Below are positions 45,223-53,138 of a DNA stretch of 60,517 nucleotides, in pieces. Made by a program: the position numbers and the translations under genes. Where the stretch lies: positions 1-60,517 of the forward strand of contig CAYJKJ010000017.1 of assembly GCA_964370715.1 (NCBI GenBank), in the 5' to 3' direction. The DNA is from CAYJAY01 sp964370715. GTDB lineage: Bacteria; Bacillota; Clostridia; Oscillospirales; Ruminococcaceae. Every line of letters starts with the position of its first letter. The first letter of the stretch is position 1. A model generated the notes under the pieces. It was not told where the DNA came from and ran no database searches. It saw only the letters and a program-made list of their open reading frames with translations.

Positions 45223-48111
45223 ATGCTTTTGTTTCAAAAGTATAACAAGATGATAAGATGCTTTTTGCTGACAGTTGTCTTTGTTTTTGTTGTGCTTTTT
45301 TTTGAAACGAACGTTTTTGCCGAACAACCTACTATAGTTGTTCGTGTTGGGGCTTCAGCTAAAAACGACTACTACACCCCGGTTGGAATAAACCCGGGAT
45401 ATGGATATGAGTATCTTAATGAAATTGAAGATTATTCAAATATCGAGTTTGAATATATCTATCGAAATAGCCATCAAGAACTTTTAGTTTTGCTTGAAGA
45501 AGGCAAGATTGATATAATGGACACCGTTTATAAAAATGAAGAACTTATCGACAACTATATCTTTTCCGATATCTCGACCGGCGAAAGCTTTGGAATGTTG
45601 ATTGCAAATTTTGGCAACGACAACATAATGTACAGCGACTTTGAAAGCTTTTCAAACAAGAACATCGGAATAGTTAACGGATGTATGCAGATCGAAGGGT
45701 TTGAGGAGTATGCAAAAGCAAACAATTTTTCATATAACCCAATTTATTTTGATGACCGTCAAGATATGGAGCAGGCTCTTTTAGATGGTAGAATTGATCT
45801 AATGTTGAACTCGAGCTTGAACAAGATTGATCAAGCTAAAAAGGTGGTTGCTGTTTTTTCGCTTAGGAACTTTTATCTCATCACAACCAAGCAAAACACC
45901 GAGTTGATGGATCAAATAAATAATGCGTTGACCGATATACATTTAACGAAATCAGATTTCAACAGTATTTTAAAACAAAGATATTACCCCGAAAATTTGC
46001 AAAACACCCCATTATTCACAAAACAAGAGCTTGAATATATCGAAAGCTTGGACACACTAAAGATAGCATACGACATTAATTCCCACGCTATTTCCGATAC
46101 ATATTCAAGTTCCAACATCAACGAAATAATCCCAAATGCATTAATGTTGGCATTAGATGTTCTTGGGGTTGAATATGAGTTTGTTCCAACCTATAGCCAG
46201 GATGAGGCGATAGTATTTTTAAACGATGGCGATTTAGACATAGTTTTGCCAAACAACATTTCCCCGAATTTTTTCCGCAAAGAAGTTATAACTACCGACG
46301 TTTTGTTGCAAGTTCCTTATGTTATCATTTCGCCCACGCAGGTTGTAGAAGCCCAGGCGGCGATTGGAGTTTATAAAAATTCTTTAATAGAAAACCAGAT
46401 TGAAGACAGCGAATCTATCGGAAAGCTTGTTTATTTTGATTCGGTTGGCGAATGCTATCAAGCGATGATAGATGGCCAGATTGATGCGGTTTTGGATACG
46501 CTTCATTCTGCAACCGCCTACATTCAAACGGAGAAATTCCAGCATCTTTATATTGTGAGTTTTTCTCCAATAACTTATGATATCGTGGTTGGAGTTTCAA
46601 CCAAAGCCCCACAAATATTTGTAGATGTTTTAAACAAAGCTATTTCATCAATTTCGTTTGATCAAAAAAATTTGATATTCCATGATTTTTTGAGTATAAA
46701 CCAAGATGCTGATGTTTTGCGATACATATTCATTAAATATCAAAATGAAATAGCGTTGACCATCTCGATTATAGCTGCTTCTATCGTAGTTTTTTTGATC
46801 TTCCTTCTTGAACGTCAAAGAGCAACAAAGGATAAACTTTGGAAAAAAGCTTATATAGACAGAAAAACAGGTTTACCAAATCTCAGCCTTTTTAAAATTG
46901 CATCAAAATCAATCTTTGAAAACAATCAAGACAAAAGCTATGTTGCCATTCAGGTGGATATTAGAAAGTTAAGCTTGATAAATGATATATACGGATATAA
47001 CGAGGGCGATAGAGTTATATTTTCATTGAGTGATGAGCTTAAAAAATTCAATTCAGACGAAGGCGATTTTCTCGCCAGAATTAATGCAGATGTCTTTGTG
47101 ATGTTAAAAAGCTATGATAAAGAAACCGATATAGATCTTTATACAATATTCTCAGGGATATCCCGAAGGTTAAACGAAAAAACAGGCCATTTTCTTCAAT
47201 TTGCAATCGGTGTTTGTTTTTGCGAACCAAACCAAAATATACCCAACATGAACAAAAAACTTATATATGCTCATAAAGAAAGCAAAAAGATGTCTGATGA
47301 TATTAGCATATATGAATACGACGACGATGATCTTCAAACAACCCATTATAATAAGATGATCGAAGAAAATATGCGAGATGCTTTGAAAAAGCATGAGTTC
47401 TTAACCTATCTCCAACCAAAATATTGCGCAAAAACTGAAAAGATTGTTGGAGCGGAAGCTCTTGTTCGGTGGAAAACGGCGGAAGGGAAATTTATCTACC
47501 CCAGCGATTTTATACCGCTTTTCGAGCAAAACCGATTTATCATTAAGCTCGATATGTATATGCTCGAGAATGTTTGCAAAACGCTGAGAAATTGGCTTAA
47601 CAACGAAATCACACCCCCTAGAATTTCGGTTAATTTCTCGCTGTTGCATTTTGATGATAATATGTTTTCAAGCAAAATCGAAAGCATTTTAAAAAGATAT
47701 AATATTCCCCCTCATCTTATCGAGATAGAGATAACCGAAACATCGTTTTTGGATAGAGGGGAAAAAACCCACCATATCATAAGAGAACTTCATAACATAG
47801 GAGTTCTTGTTTCTATCGATGATTTCGGAGCGGGTTATTCTTCTTTGGGTCTATTGAAAAGCATAGCGGTTGATTGCATAAAGCTTGATAAAAGTTTCTT
47901 TGACAACAACGAGATGGTTGTTCAGGTTAAATCGGATATCATACTAAACTCGGTCGTGACGATGTGTAAAAACCTCGATTATGAAGTTGTTGCAGAGGGA
48001 ATAGAAACGATGGAACAGGTTGAATTTTTAAGAACTATCAATTGCGATGTTATCCAAGGTTATATCTTCGAAAAGCCGATACCGATTGAAGAGTTTGAGA
48101 AACTTCTATAG
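45223..48111 (+). CDS. Receptor c-di-GMP phosphodiesterase: tandem SBP_bac_3, degenerate GGDEF, EAL
   Basis: This 962-residue protein has a signal peptide (about 1-33), two type-3 periplasmic binding domains outside the cell (about 38-255 and 270-505), and a membrane segment (about 509-530). The GGDEF-like domain reads NADVF (621-625) at the catalytic position and is therefore probably inactive as a cyclase. The EAL domain is intact: EAL (745-747), VNFS, EIEITET, DDFGAGYSS, KLDKSFF, AEGIET and QGY. The likely role is breakdown of cyclic di-GMP in response to an external small molecule such as an amino acid. The start follows TTGGAGGC. Confidence 0.85.
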   Translation: MLLFQKYNKMIRCFLLTVVFVFVVLFFETNVFAEQPTIVVRVGASAKNDYYTPVGINPGYGYEYLNEIEDYSNIEFEYIYRNSHQELLVLLEEGKIDIMDTVYKNEELIDNYIFSDISTGESFGMLIANFGNDNIMYSDFESFSNKNIGIVNGCMQIEGFEEYAKANNFSYNPIYFDDRQDMEQALLDGRIDLMLNSSLNKIDQAKKVVAVFSLRNFYLITTKQNTELMDQINNALTDIHLTKSDFNSILKQRYYPENLQNTPLFTKQELEYIESLDTLKIAYDINSHAISDTYSSSNINEIIPNALMLALDVLGVEYEFVPTYSQDEAIVFLNDGDLDIVLPNNISPNFFRKEVITTDVLLQVPYVIISPTQVVEAQAAIGVYKNSLIENQIEDSESIGKLVYFDSVGECYQAMIDGQIDAVLDTLHSATAYIQTEKFQHLYIVSFSPITYDIVVGVSTKAPQIFVDVLNKAISSISFDQKNLIFHDFLSINQDADVLRYIFIKYQNEIALTISIIAASIVVFLIFLLERQRATKDKLWKKAYIDRKTGLPNLSLFKIASKSIFENNQDKSYVAIQVDIRKLSLINDIYGYNEGDRVIFSLSDELKKFNSDEGDFLARINADVFVMLKSYDKETDIDLYTIFSGISRRLNEKTGHFLQFAIGVCFCEPNQNIPNMNKKLIYAHKESKKMSDDISIYEYDDDDLQTTHYNKMIEENMRDALKKHEFLTYLQPKYCAKTEKIVGAEALVRWKTAEGKFIYPSDFIPLFEQNRFIIKLDMYMLENVCKTLRNWLNNEITPPRISVNFSLLHFDDNMFSSKIESILKRYNIPPHLIEIEITETSFLDRGEKTHHIIRELHNIGVLVSIDDFGAGYSSLGLLKSIAVDCIKLDKSFFDNNEMVVQVKSDIILNSVVTMCKNLDYEVVAEGIETMEQVEFLRTINCDVIQGYIFEKPIPIEEFEKLL

Positions 48112-48137
48112 AAATAATTCAAAAAACTAGGGATAAA

Positions 48138-48172
48138 AAAGCCGTTACCGATTTGGTAGCGGCTTTGTTTTT
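48138..48172 (+). terminator. Terminator of the first SBP-EAL gene
   Basis: AAAGCCGTTACC (48138-48149) pairs with GGTAGCGGCTTT (48155-48166), followed by GTTTTTT. Confidence 0.85.
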
Positions 48173-48279
48173 TGGGCTAAACAAGCATAGCAAAGGAGCT
48201 ATGACAAAAAATGTTCAACATATCGTCTGGTTTATTTTAGAGTATAAATCTATAACGATCTAGATTTAAATCTGATAAA

Positions 48280-49749
48280 TCAATAAACTATTAAATGTAT
48301 AGTATCGTCTTCAAAGAGAATTTGATTTTCTAAAAACAAATCTATGTTTTCGTTTAACGTCTGTCCGAGATATACCCTTTCAAACTTCTTACCGGTATAA
48401 TAGTTCATAGCTTCGTGTAGACTCCAAGGAACGGCAAACGCTCTCTCGGTAAACGAGCTCATCGGCCTAATGTCGGGCGCATACTGTTGGGGATCGATAT
48501 CGTATATAAAGCTAAACTTTGTTAAGGTTATTCCCGTTTGCTGTTCATATTGCTCAACATAGTATTTAAGCGTTCGCCCCATATTTTGGTCAATTTTGTT
48601 TGCGGCTAGATGTTCCGAAATATTAGAAATTATAAAGATACTGTTTAACATAAAGGATAGCACAACTACAATTTCGACAGATTGTTTAAGCTTTTTAAAA
48701 TCAACCTGCAATGAGGAAATATATATAATTGCAAGCGAACTTCCGAAAAGCATAGCCATAGGGCTATTAACTCGGCCGACAGGTCCCGTATTAAACAATA
48801 ACATCGGAACAACGCATATAATAAAGATACAAACAACAAACAATATATATTCAACTATTATAACTTTCTTAGACTTAAGCAAAAACAGAAATAAACCAGT
48901 AGCGGCTATTATAATATAATTAATATAATGCGGTAACATATTAAGATTTTTGTGCCACAGCTCGTCGACATATCCTAATACCGCTTCGATTACTAACCCC
49001 CTACCCTCTTGAGAAAAAATATCGTTAGTTCTGTCTTGTTCGCTTTCAAGCAACGCTTTTCCGGCTTCAACTATTCCGAAAGAGATAGCTATAACAACAA
49101 TCGTAATAAGCGCAAGTTTTAAAATATCAATAGCAATTTCTTTGAGCTGTGCCTTGTTAAATTTTTCTGATGTTATATGTCTTAAAATAAAAATCAACAT
49201 AACATAAGTCGGAAATATATTAACCAAACCTTGGTAACAAAGCGCGGCTATAATTAACAAGAAAAATATTTGAAGGTATCTTTTTTTGCTTTTAAAAAGC
49301 GAAATCTTTGCGGCGTAAACCGTACATACAACCCCTAGACACATAACCGCAGATTCCGGAAACAAAAGATATTCAAGGTTAAACTGACAAAGAATTAGTA
49401 TAAACGAGATAGCCGTTGTAAATATCTTTGTAACGATCGTTTGCTTTTTTACAAACTCGTTTAAAATATCCGTCGTTAACAAAATTGCTAAAGCCAGAAA
49501 AAATATCCCTATAAACGTCATACCGATTATATAAACTTCTAGCGGTAGATTAAGTATTCCGGCAAAAAAACAAACAAACGCCGAAATTAATCTTCCGTCA
49601 AGCAAAAAATATTGTTGCGGATAGTTCATATATCCGAGATCCCAAAGAACGTATGTGTCGGAAGAAAAATGCATCTGTAGAAAACCCGAACATAAAACAA
49701 TTGCCGTTCCCCATATTATAAGAAATTTAAGTTTTCTCTCGTTTAACAT
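48280..49749 (-). CDS. Polytopic membrane protein, glucosyltransferase-domain (GtrII)-like
   Basis: The 489-residue protein has about 10-11 membrane segments and a short C-terminal soluble part. Near the N-terminus it reads SSDTYVLWDLGYMNYPQQYF then LLDGRLIS, resembling the start of Glucos_trans_II/GT-C-type enzymes that glycosylate surface polymers, with the acidic residue on the outer face. The call rests on this overall look, not on a clear catalytic motif. The start follows AGGAGAAAC. It is followed (upstream on this strand) by a secreted LRR-like protein. Confidence 0.5.
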   Translation of the reverse strand: MLNERKLKFLIIWGTAIVLCSGFLQMHFSSDTYVLWDLGYMNYPQQYFLLDGRLISAFVCFFAGILNLPLEVYIIGMTFIGIFFLALAILLTTDILNEFVKKQTIVTKIFTTAISFILILCQFNLEYLLFPESAVMCLGVVCTVYAAKISLFKSKKRYLQIFFLLIIAALCYQGLVNIFPTYVMLIFILRHITSEKFNKAQLKEIAIDILKLALITIVVIAISFGIVEAGKALLESEQDRTNDIFSQEGRGLVIEAVLGYVDELWHKNLNMLPHYINYIIIAATGLFLFLLKSKKVIIVEYILFVVCIFIICVVPMLLFNTGPVGRVNSPMAMLFGSSLAIIYISSLQVDFKKLKQSVEIVVVLSFMLNSIFIISNISEHLAANKIDQNMGRTLKYYVEQYEQQTGITLTKFSFIYDIDPQQYAPDIRPMSSFTERAFAVPWSLHEAMNYYTGKKFERVYLGQTLNENIDLFLENQILFEDDTIHLIVY

Positions 49750-49820
49750 CTTTTGTTTCTCCTATTTAAAAAACTCTTAACAAAAAACCGCATCTCTGCG
49801 GTTTTTTTTAATTATTCTGA

Positions 49821-50903
49821 TTATTTATTAAACTTTGTTACGCCGTAACCATCGCTAAAAACTAGATGCAAAAGAATATCTTTGCTGTCTGATATTGAAT
49901 TTACAAAGCTTTGTTTTAATGTCACAACGGTAGAGCCGTCTTCTCCTACGCTCGCTGTATAGTTGCTTGGCGAAATAGCGAAGCCATGTATCCAGATTCC
50001 CTCGAACTTTGCAAAAGGTCCATCTGAAACAAAGGTATATCCGTCGTAATTCGTGTTGCTTTCCCATACATTATAGAAAACATCGCGTTCCACTTTTGCG
50101 GCGACGGGTTGTGAATGCGAAGACGCCGAACCTGTCTGACTTCCCGGACGAAGAATTGGCGCCGGAATTGGAGCACTCGGGTCGTGGATTATCGTTAACG
50201 TTGTTCCATTTAAAGAAGTATCGGTTCCGTTTTGTAAAAAAAGAGTATGAGTTACTCCCGCTCCGCCAACATTTGTTAAGTCAAGAGTTTTGTAACCGTC
50301 TGTACTTGTACAATTTGTAGGAACTATATTTCTTGTATAACCATTTATGGGACCATGAAAAAAAGAACCCGGTATTAAATATTCCGACACATAATATGGA
50401 AGAACTATTCCTGTTGTTTGCGGCGTTGTAATTGTCATATTTTGACCACGAATTTCAACAGTTGCGATTCCTGAGTTTTCAAGGTTTCCGAAGTTCATTA
50501 TATTATTGCCTCTAATATCAAGAAAGCTTAAGTTTTTTAATCCACCGCTATCAATAAGATTTGATAGGTTTGAAATATCGTTTATACTATTAAACTCTAG
50601 ATCCAAACCTTGTATTGACAGCTTATCAAATTGTTGAAGATCGTTTAGAGTTAAACTCGTTATGTTACTCGTGCCTAATTCAACTTTTGCATAAGTGCTA
50701 AATAGGTTTGCATCAGCATCTGAATACGTTAATTCCTTATTTGCATCATTAAAAGTATGAGGTAGCGGAAAACCTCCGCCGGTCTTCATCTTGAAATATA
50801 GCTCTTGACTATCAAAAGTCAACGTTACGTCCGCAAATGCTGTTGCGGAAAAAAAGCAGGTAATTAGTAAAATTAAAATTAAGCCGGTAGTAATTTTTTT
50901 CAT
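49821..50903 (-). CDS. Secreted LRR-like protein of unknown function
   Basis: The protein has 360 residues counted from ATG 50903, which follows GAAAGGATGCG; an upstream in-frame ATG adds 12 residues with no better site. A signal peptide ends near ATAFA. The middle has a few leucine-rich-repeat-like turns (LNDLQQFDKLSIQGLDL, NLSNLIDSGGLKNLSFLDIR). Two beta-rich modules follow, separated by a Pro/Ser linker. The last, YDGYTFVSDGPFAKFEGIWI, resembles Ig-like modules in clostridial surface proteins. No cell-wall anchor is visible. Function unknown. Confidence 0.6.
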   Translation of the reverse strand: MKKITTGLILILLITCFFSATAFADVTLTFDSQELYFKMKTGGGFPLPHTFNDANKELTYSDADANLFSTYAKVELGTSNITSLTLNDLQQFDKLSIQGLDLEFNSINDISNLSNLIDSGGLKNLSFLDIRGNNIMNFGNLENSGIATVEIRGQNMTITTPQTTGIVLPYYVSEYLIPGSFFHGPINGYTRNIVPTNCTSTDGYKTLDLTNVGGAGVTHTLFLQNGTDTSLNGTTLTIIHDPSAPIPAPILRPGSQTGSASSHSQPVAAKVERDVFYNVWESNTNYDGYTFVSDGPFAKFEGIWIHGFAISPSNYTASVGEDGSTVVTLKQSFVNSISDSKDILLHLVFSDGYGVTKFNK

Positions 50904-51299
50904 TGGTATTCGCATCCTTTCGCTGTGCAAGAAAAACATAATTCATTTTTTGTTAAATTCGACAATTATTTTCCAATTCATTCGACAATTCTCACAACCT
51001 ATTAGTATTTTAACACAAGAAAAATAATAATTCAAGATATAAATAATATAATTTTAAACGGTTTTACAACAACATTATACTATTTTCCGGCACATACTAA
51101 CTCACACGAAAAAGCAATCGGCAGCAAAGTTTGCATCGATTGTTGCGTAATCCAACGATGTTAAAAACCAACAAAATCGACTCTGCTTTAGCAAAGATCA
51201 AAAAGATCAATTGGAGAAATCAAAAAAGCAAAGTATATTTTGCTAAAATCCCTTACAATGGGATTGCTTAGAAAACAGGAACAAATGCAAAACTACACT
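50904..51299. other. Intergenic region without recognised features
   Basis: The spacer is AT-rich, with only a weak AATCCC/GGGATT hairpin (51247-51265), on the minus strand after the anti-sigma gene, that might be its terminator. No ORF with a ribosome-binding site was seen. Confidence 0.4.
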
Positions 51300-52055
51300 C
51301 TACAGCCTCCCGCCCATCTGGTTTCCATTGCCATACTTGTTCCCGTTGCCATCGCCTCTATTTCCGTTGCTTTGGTTGTTATGATTACCATTGCCATATG
51401 GCTTTTCTGTATTTTCGCTAGCTACTCCGTCATTCTCAATCATATCACGAATAATTCTCATCGGCAGATGGCTTATATCTTCAACTTCTACATTAGGATC
51501 AATTTCTAAAAGTTCAAGATACGCACGATATTTACCAAAAGAAATGTCGTTCTCTATCGCTTGCTCTTTTATTTCTGCATTTGCTAAATGAAAAGAGATG
51601 TTTTGATTATTAAAACTGCAGTTTTCAATCTTTTCAATTATTTCGTTGCTTTTTTCTGAAATAACGGTAATCTCGGTGTATCGATCACTATATTGTAAGA
51701 AACTGTCGTCTTTGCCGAGTGTTTCTAATGCCTTAGAATAACTTAGGTTGTTTAAACTAACCGAATCCACAATATCCTTGGCTTCTTCATTGCTCGCAGT
51801 GACTTCAATTACTCTATCAAACCTGTTAACCGAAAGTTCAATAGAGGGATTAATGTCGACGCTGATATATGAAACAGGGGTATAGTAGACTGCTGAAAAA
51901 ATTATTACAGCAAAAGCCGCCATGATGGGAATAAGTTTATATGCTATCGGAATTTTCTTTTGTGTTTTTTTGTTTACTATATTATAAAAAGTTTGCGTTT
52001 TTAGGTTTTCATCAGCACGAATTTCTGAAAACGCATCTTTTATTTTACCACTCAT
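51300..52055 (-). CDS. RsgI-type anti-sigma factor
   Basis: The 251-residue protein has an N-terminal cytosolic part, one membrane segment (about 40-60) and the RsgI-family extracellular domain marked by PVSYISVDINPSIELSVNRF. The C-terminus is a short low-complexity Asn/Gly tail (about 35 residues). The ATG at 52055 follows TTAGGAGG; the GTG two codons earlier lies closer to that site and is less likely. Its start overlaps the sigma gene by 11 bp, so the pair is coupled; it is the probable membrane-bound regulator of that sigma factor. Confidence 0.85.
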   Translation of the reverse strand: MSGKIKDAFSEIRADENLKTQTFYNIVNKKTQKKIPIAYKLIPIMAAFAVIIFSAVYYTPVSYISVDINPSIELSVNRFDRVIEVTASNEEAKDIVDSVSLNNLSYSKALETLGKDDSFLQYSDRYTEITVISEKSNEIIEKIENCSFNNQNISFHLANAEIKEQAIENDISFGKYRAYLELLEIDPNVEVEDISHLPMRIIRDMIENDGVASENTEKPYGNGNHNNQSNGNRGDGNGNKYGNGNQMGGRL

Positions 52056-52533
52056 GCCCACTACCTCCTAAATCCTTTTTAAGTAACTCTCTGCCACGAG
52101 CGAGCAGAGTATAGATTGAATTAACATTTTTCGAAAGCATTTTGCCGATATCAACCGCAGAATACCCTTCAAAATAATGTAGATAAACCACTATCTTATA
52201 TTTTTCAGGGAGTTTTAACACCGCTTGTCTCACATAAGAATTTTCGTTAAAATCCGTTTCTGTGGGGATTTCCGAGATTTCCTCAATCGGCACAGAATTT
52301 TTCCTGAAAAAGCTCTTTAATAAGTCTTTGCATTCATTTATTGTAACACGAATAAACCATGCTTTTTTATGCTCTTCACTCTCAAAATGAACGGGGCTTT
52401 TATAAAATTTTATGAAAACATTTTGAAAAATGTCTTCGGTATCAGCAATATTTTTAAGATAAACTACGCAGATACGTTTAACTGTATCTGCGTAGTTTTC
52501 TATAGCAAGTTTTAAGTCCTGCTCATTTCGCAT
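52045..52533 (-). CDS. ECF-type RNA polymerase sigma factor
   Basis: This 162-residue sigma-70-family protein consists of region 2 (YLKNIADTEDIFQNVFIKFY, then HKKAWFIRVTINECKDLL) and region 4 (LPEKYKIVVYLHYFEGYS, then DIGKMLSKNVNSIYTLLARG). The length and two-domain form fit extracytoplasmic-function sigma factors. The start follows AGGGAGCAAC. It lies between a secreted protein gene (12 bp upstream) and the RsgI-type gene. Confidence 0.92.
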   Translation of the reverse strand: MRNEQDLKLAIENYADTVKRICVVYLKNIADTEDIFQNVFIKFYKSPVHFESEEHKKAWFIRVTINECKDLLKSFFRKNSVPIEEISEIPTETDFNENSYVRQAVLKLPEKYKIVVYLHYFEGYSAVDIGKMLSKNVNSIYTLLARGRELLKKDLGGSGHEW

Positions 52534-52545
52534 CTTGTTGCTCCC

Positions 52546-52950
52546 TTATCTGTTTCTGCCTTTTCCAAGACCGCCATTTTTATTCATCCCTTGTCTTGTT
52601 CCTATGTTATCACATTCGCCGTCATCATCATTATCGGTGAAATATCCGCCATTACCGCTGCCGATGTTATCGTTTACCCCATCGCCATCTTGATCTGCAA
52701 AGCGGCCTCCATTTTTGCCGATACCAAAACCTTGGTTGCTTCGTTGTCCTATTGCAAGCCCGGTGTTGTCACAGATGCCATCGCCATTCTCGTCTACATA
52801 ATTAAAGGTTGTTCCTCTGTTATCTCTGATAGAAAAGTTTTTGGTGTCGCTGTTACCATTGTTCCTTGCAGGAGAAGCCGCAACCGCCGTTGATGCTCCG
52901 ATTGTTGCTATCATTGCGGTGGTTAGTCCTAATGTTATAATTTTTTTCAT
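52546..52950 (-). CDS. Secreted Asp-rich repeat protein (TSP3/EF-loop-like)
   Basis: The 134-residue exported protein has a signal peptide (cleavage near AVAA) followed by three copies of a short Asp-rich motif: YVDENGDGICDNTG, FADQDGDGVNDNIG and FTDNDDDGECDNIG. These DxDxDG loops resemble calcium-binding thrombospondin type-3 or EF-hand loops. The tail is Gly/Asn/Arg-rich. The ATG at 52950 follows CGGAGGAA; an upstream in-frame start would add 26 non-signal residues. It is the first gene of the sigma/anti-sigma operon and a plausible target or reporter of that system. Confidence 0.75.
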   Translation of the reverse strand: MKKIITLGLTTAMIATIGASTAVAASPARNNGNSDTKNFSIRDNRGTTFNYVDENGDGICDNTGLAIGQRSNQGFGIGKNGGRFADQDGDGVNDNIGSGNGGYFTDNDDDGECDNIGTRQGMNKNGGLGKGRNR

Positions 52951-53000
52951 GATAAATTCCTCCGATAATTTTTTTAAGCTTTTAGCTTTTTCATTTATAA

Positions 53001-53027
53001 CACGATTAGGAACAACAAATCCTTTCA
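53001..53027 (-). promoter_or_regulatory. Candidate ECF-type promoter of the sigma operon
   Basis: On the minus strand TGAAAG (53027-53022), 17 bp and CGTG (53004-53001) resemble ECF promoters (TGAAAC and CGT elements). It would allow autoregulation; this is based on similarity only. Confidence 0.35.
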
Positions 53028-53057
53028 AAAATATTTTTATTTTTTGCTTTTAATGAA

Positions 53058-53087
53058 ATTATACTACAAATATATCACACTAAACAA
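53058..53087 (-). promoter_or_regulatory. Candidate sigma-A promoter overlapping the PFOR terminator
   Basis: On the minus strand TTGTTT (53087-53082), 18 bp and TATAAT (53063-53058). The -35 box lies within the 3' arm of the upstream terminator stem. Confidence 0.45.
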
Positions 53088-53125
53088 ACAACCGGTGTGG
53101 AAAAATCCACACCGGTTGTTTGTTT
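53082..53125 (-). terminator. Terminator of pyruvate:ferredoxin oxidoreductase
   Basis: A 19-bp perfect stem (53082-53100 with 53107-53125) has a 6-nt A-rich loop, just after the stop codon on the minus strand. Confidence 0.8.
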
Positions 53126-53138
53126 AGTTAGTTTTGAA

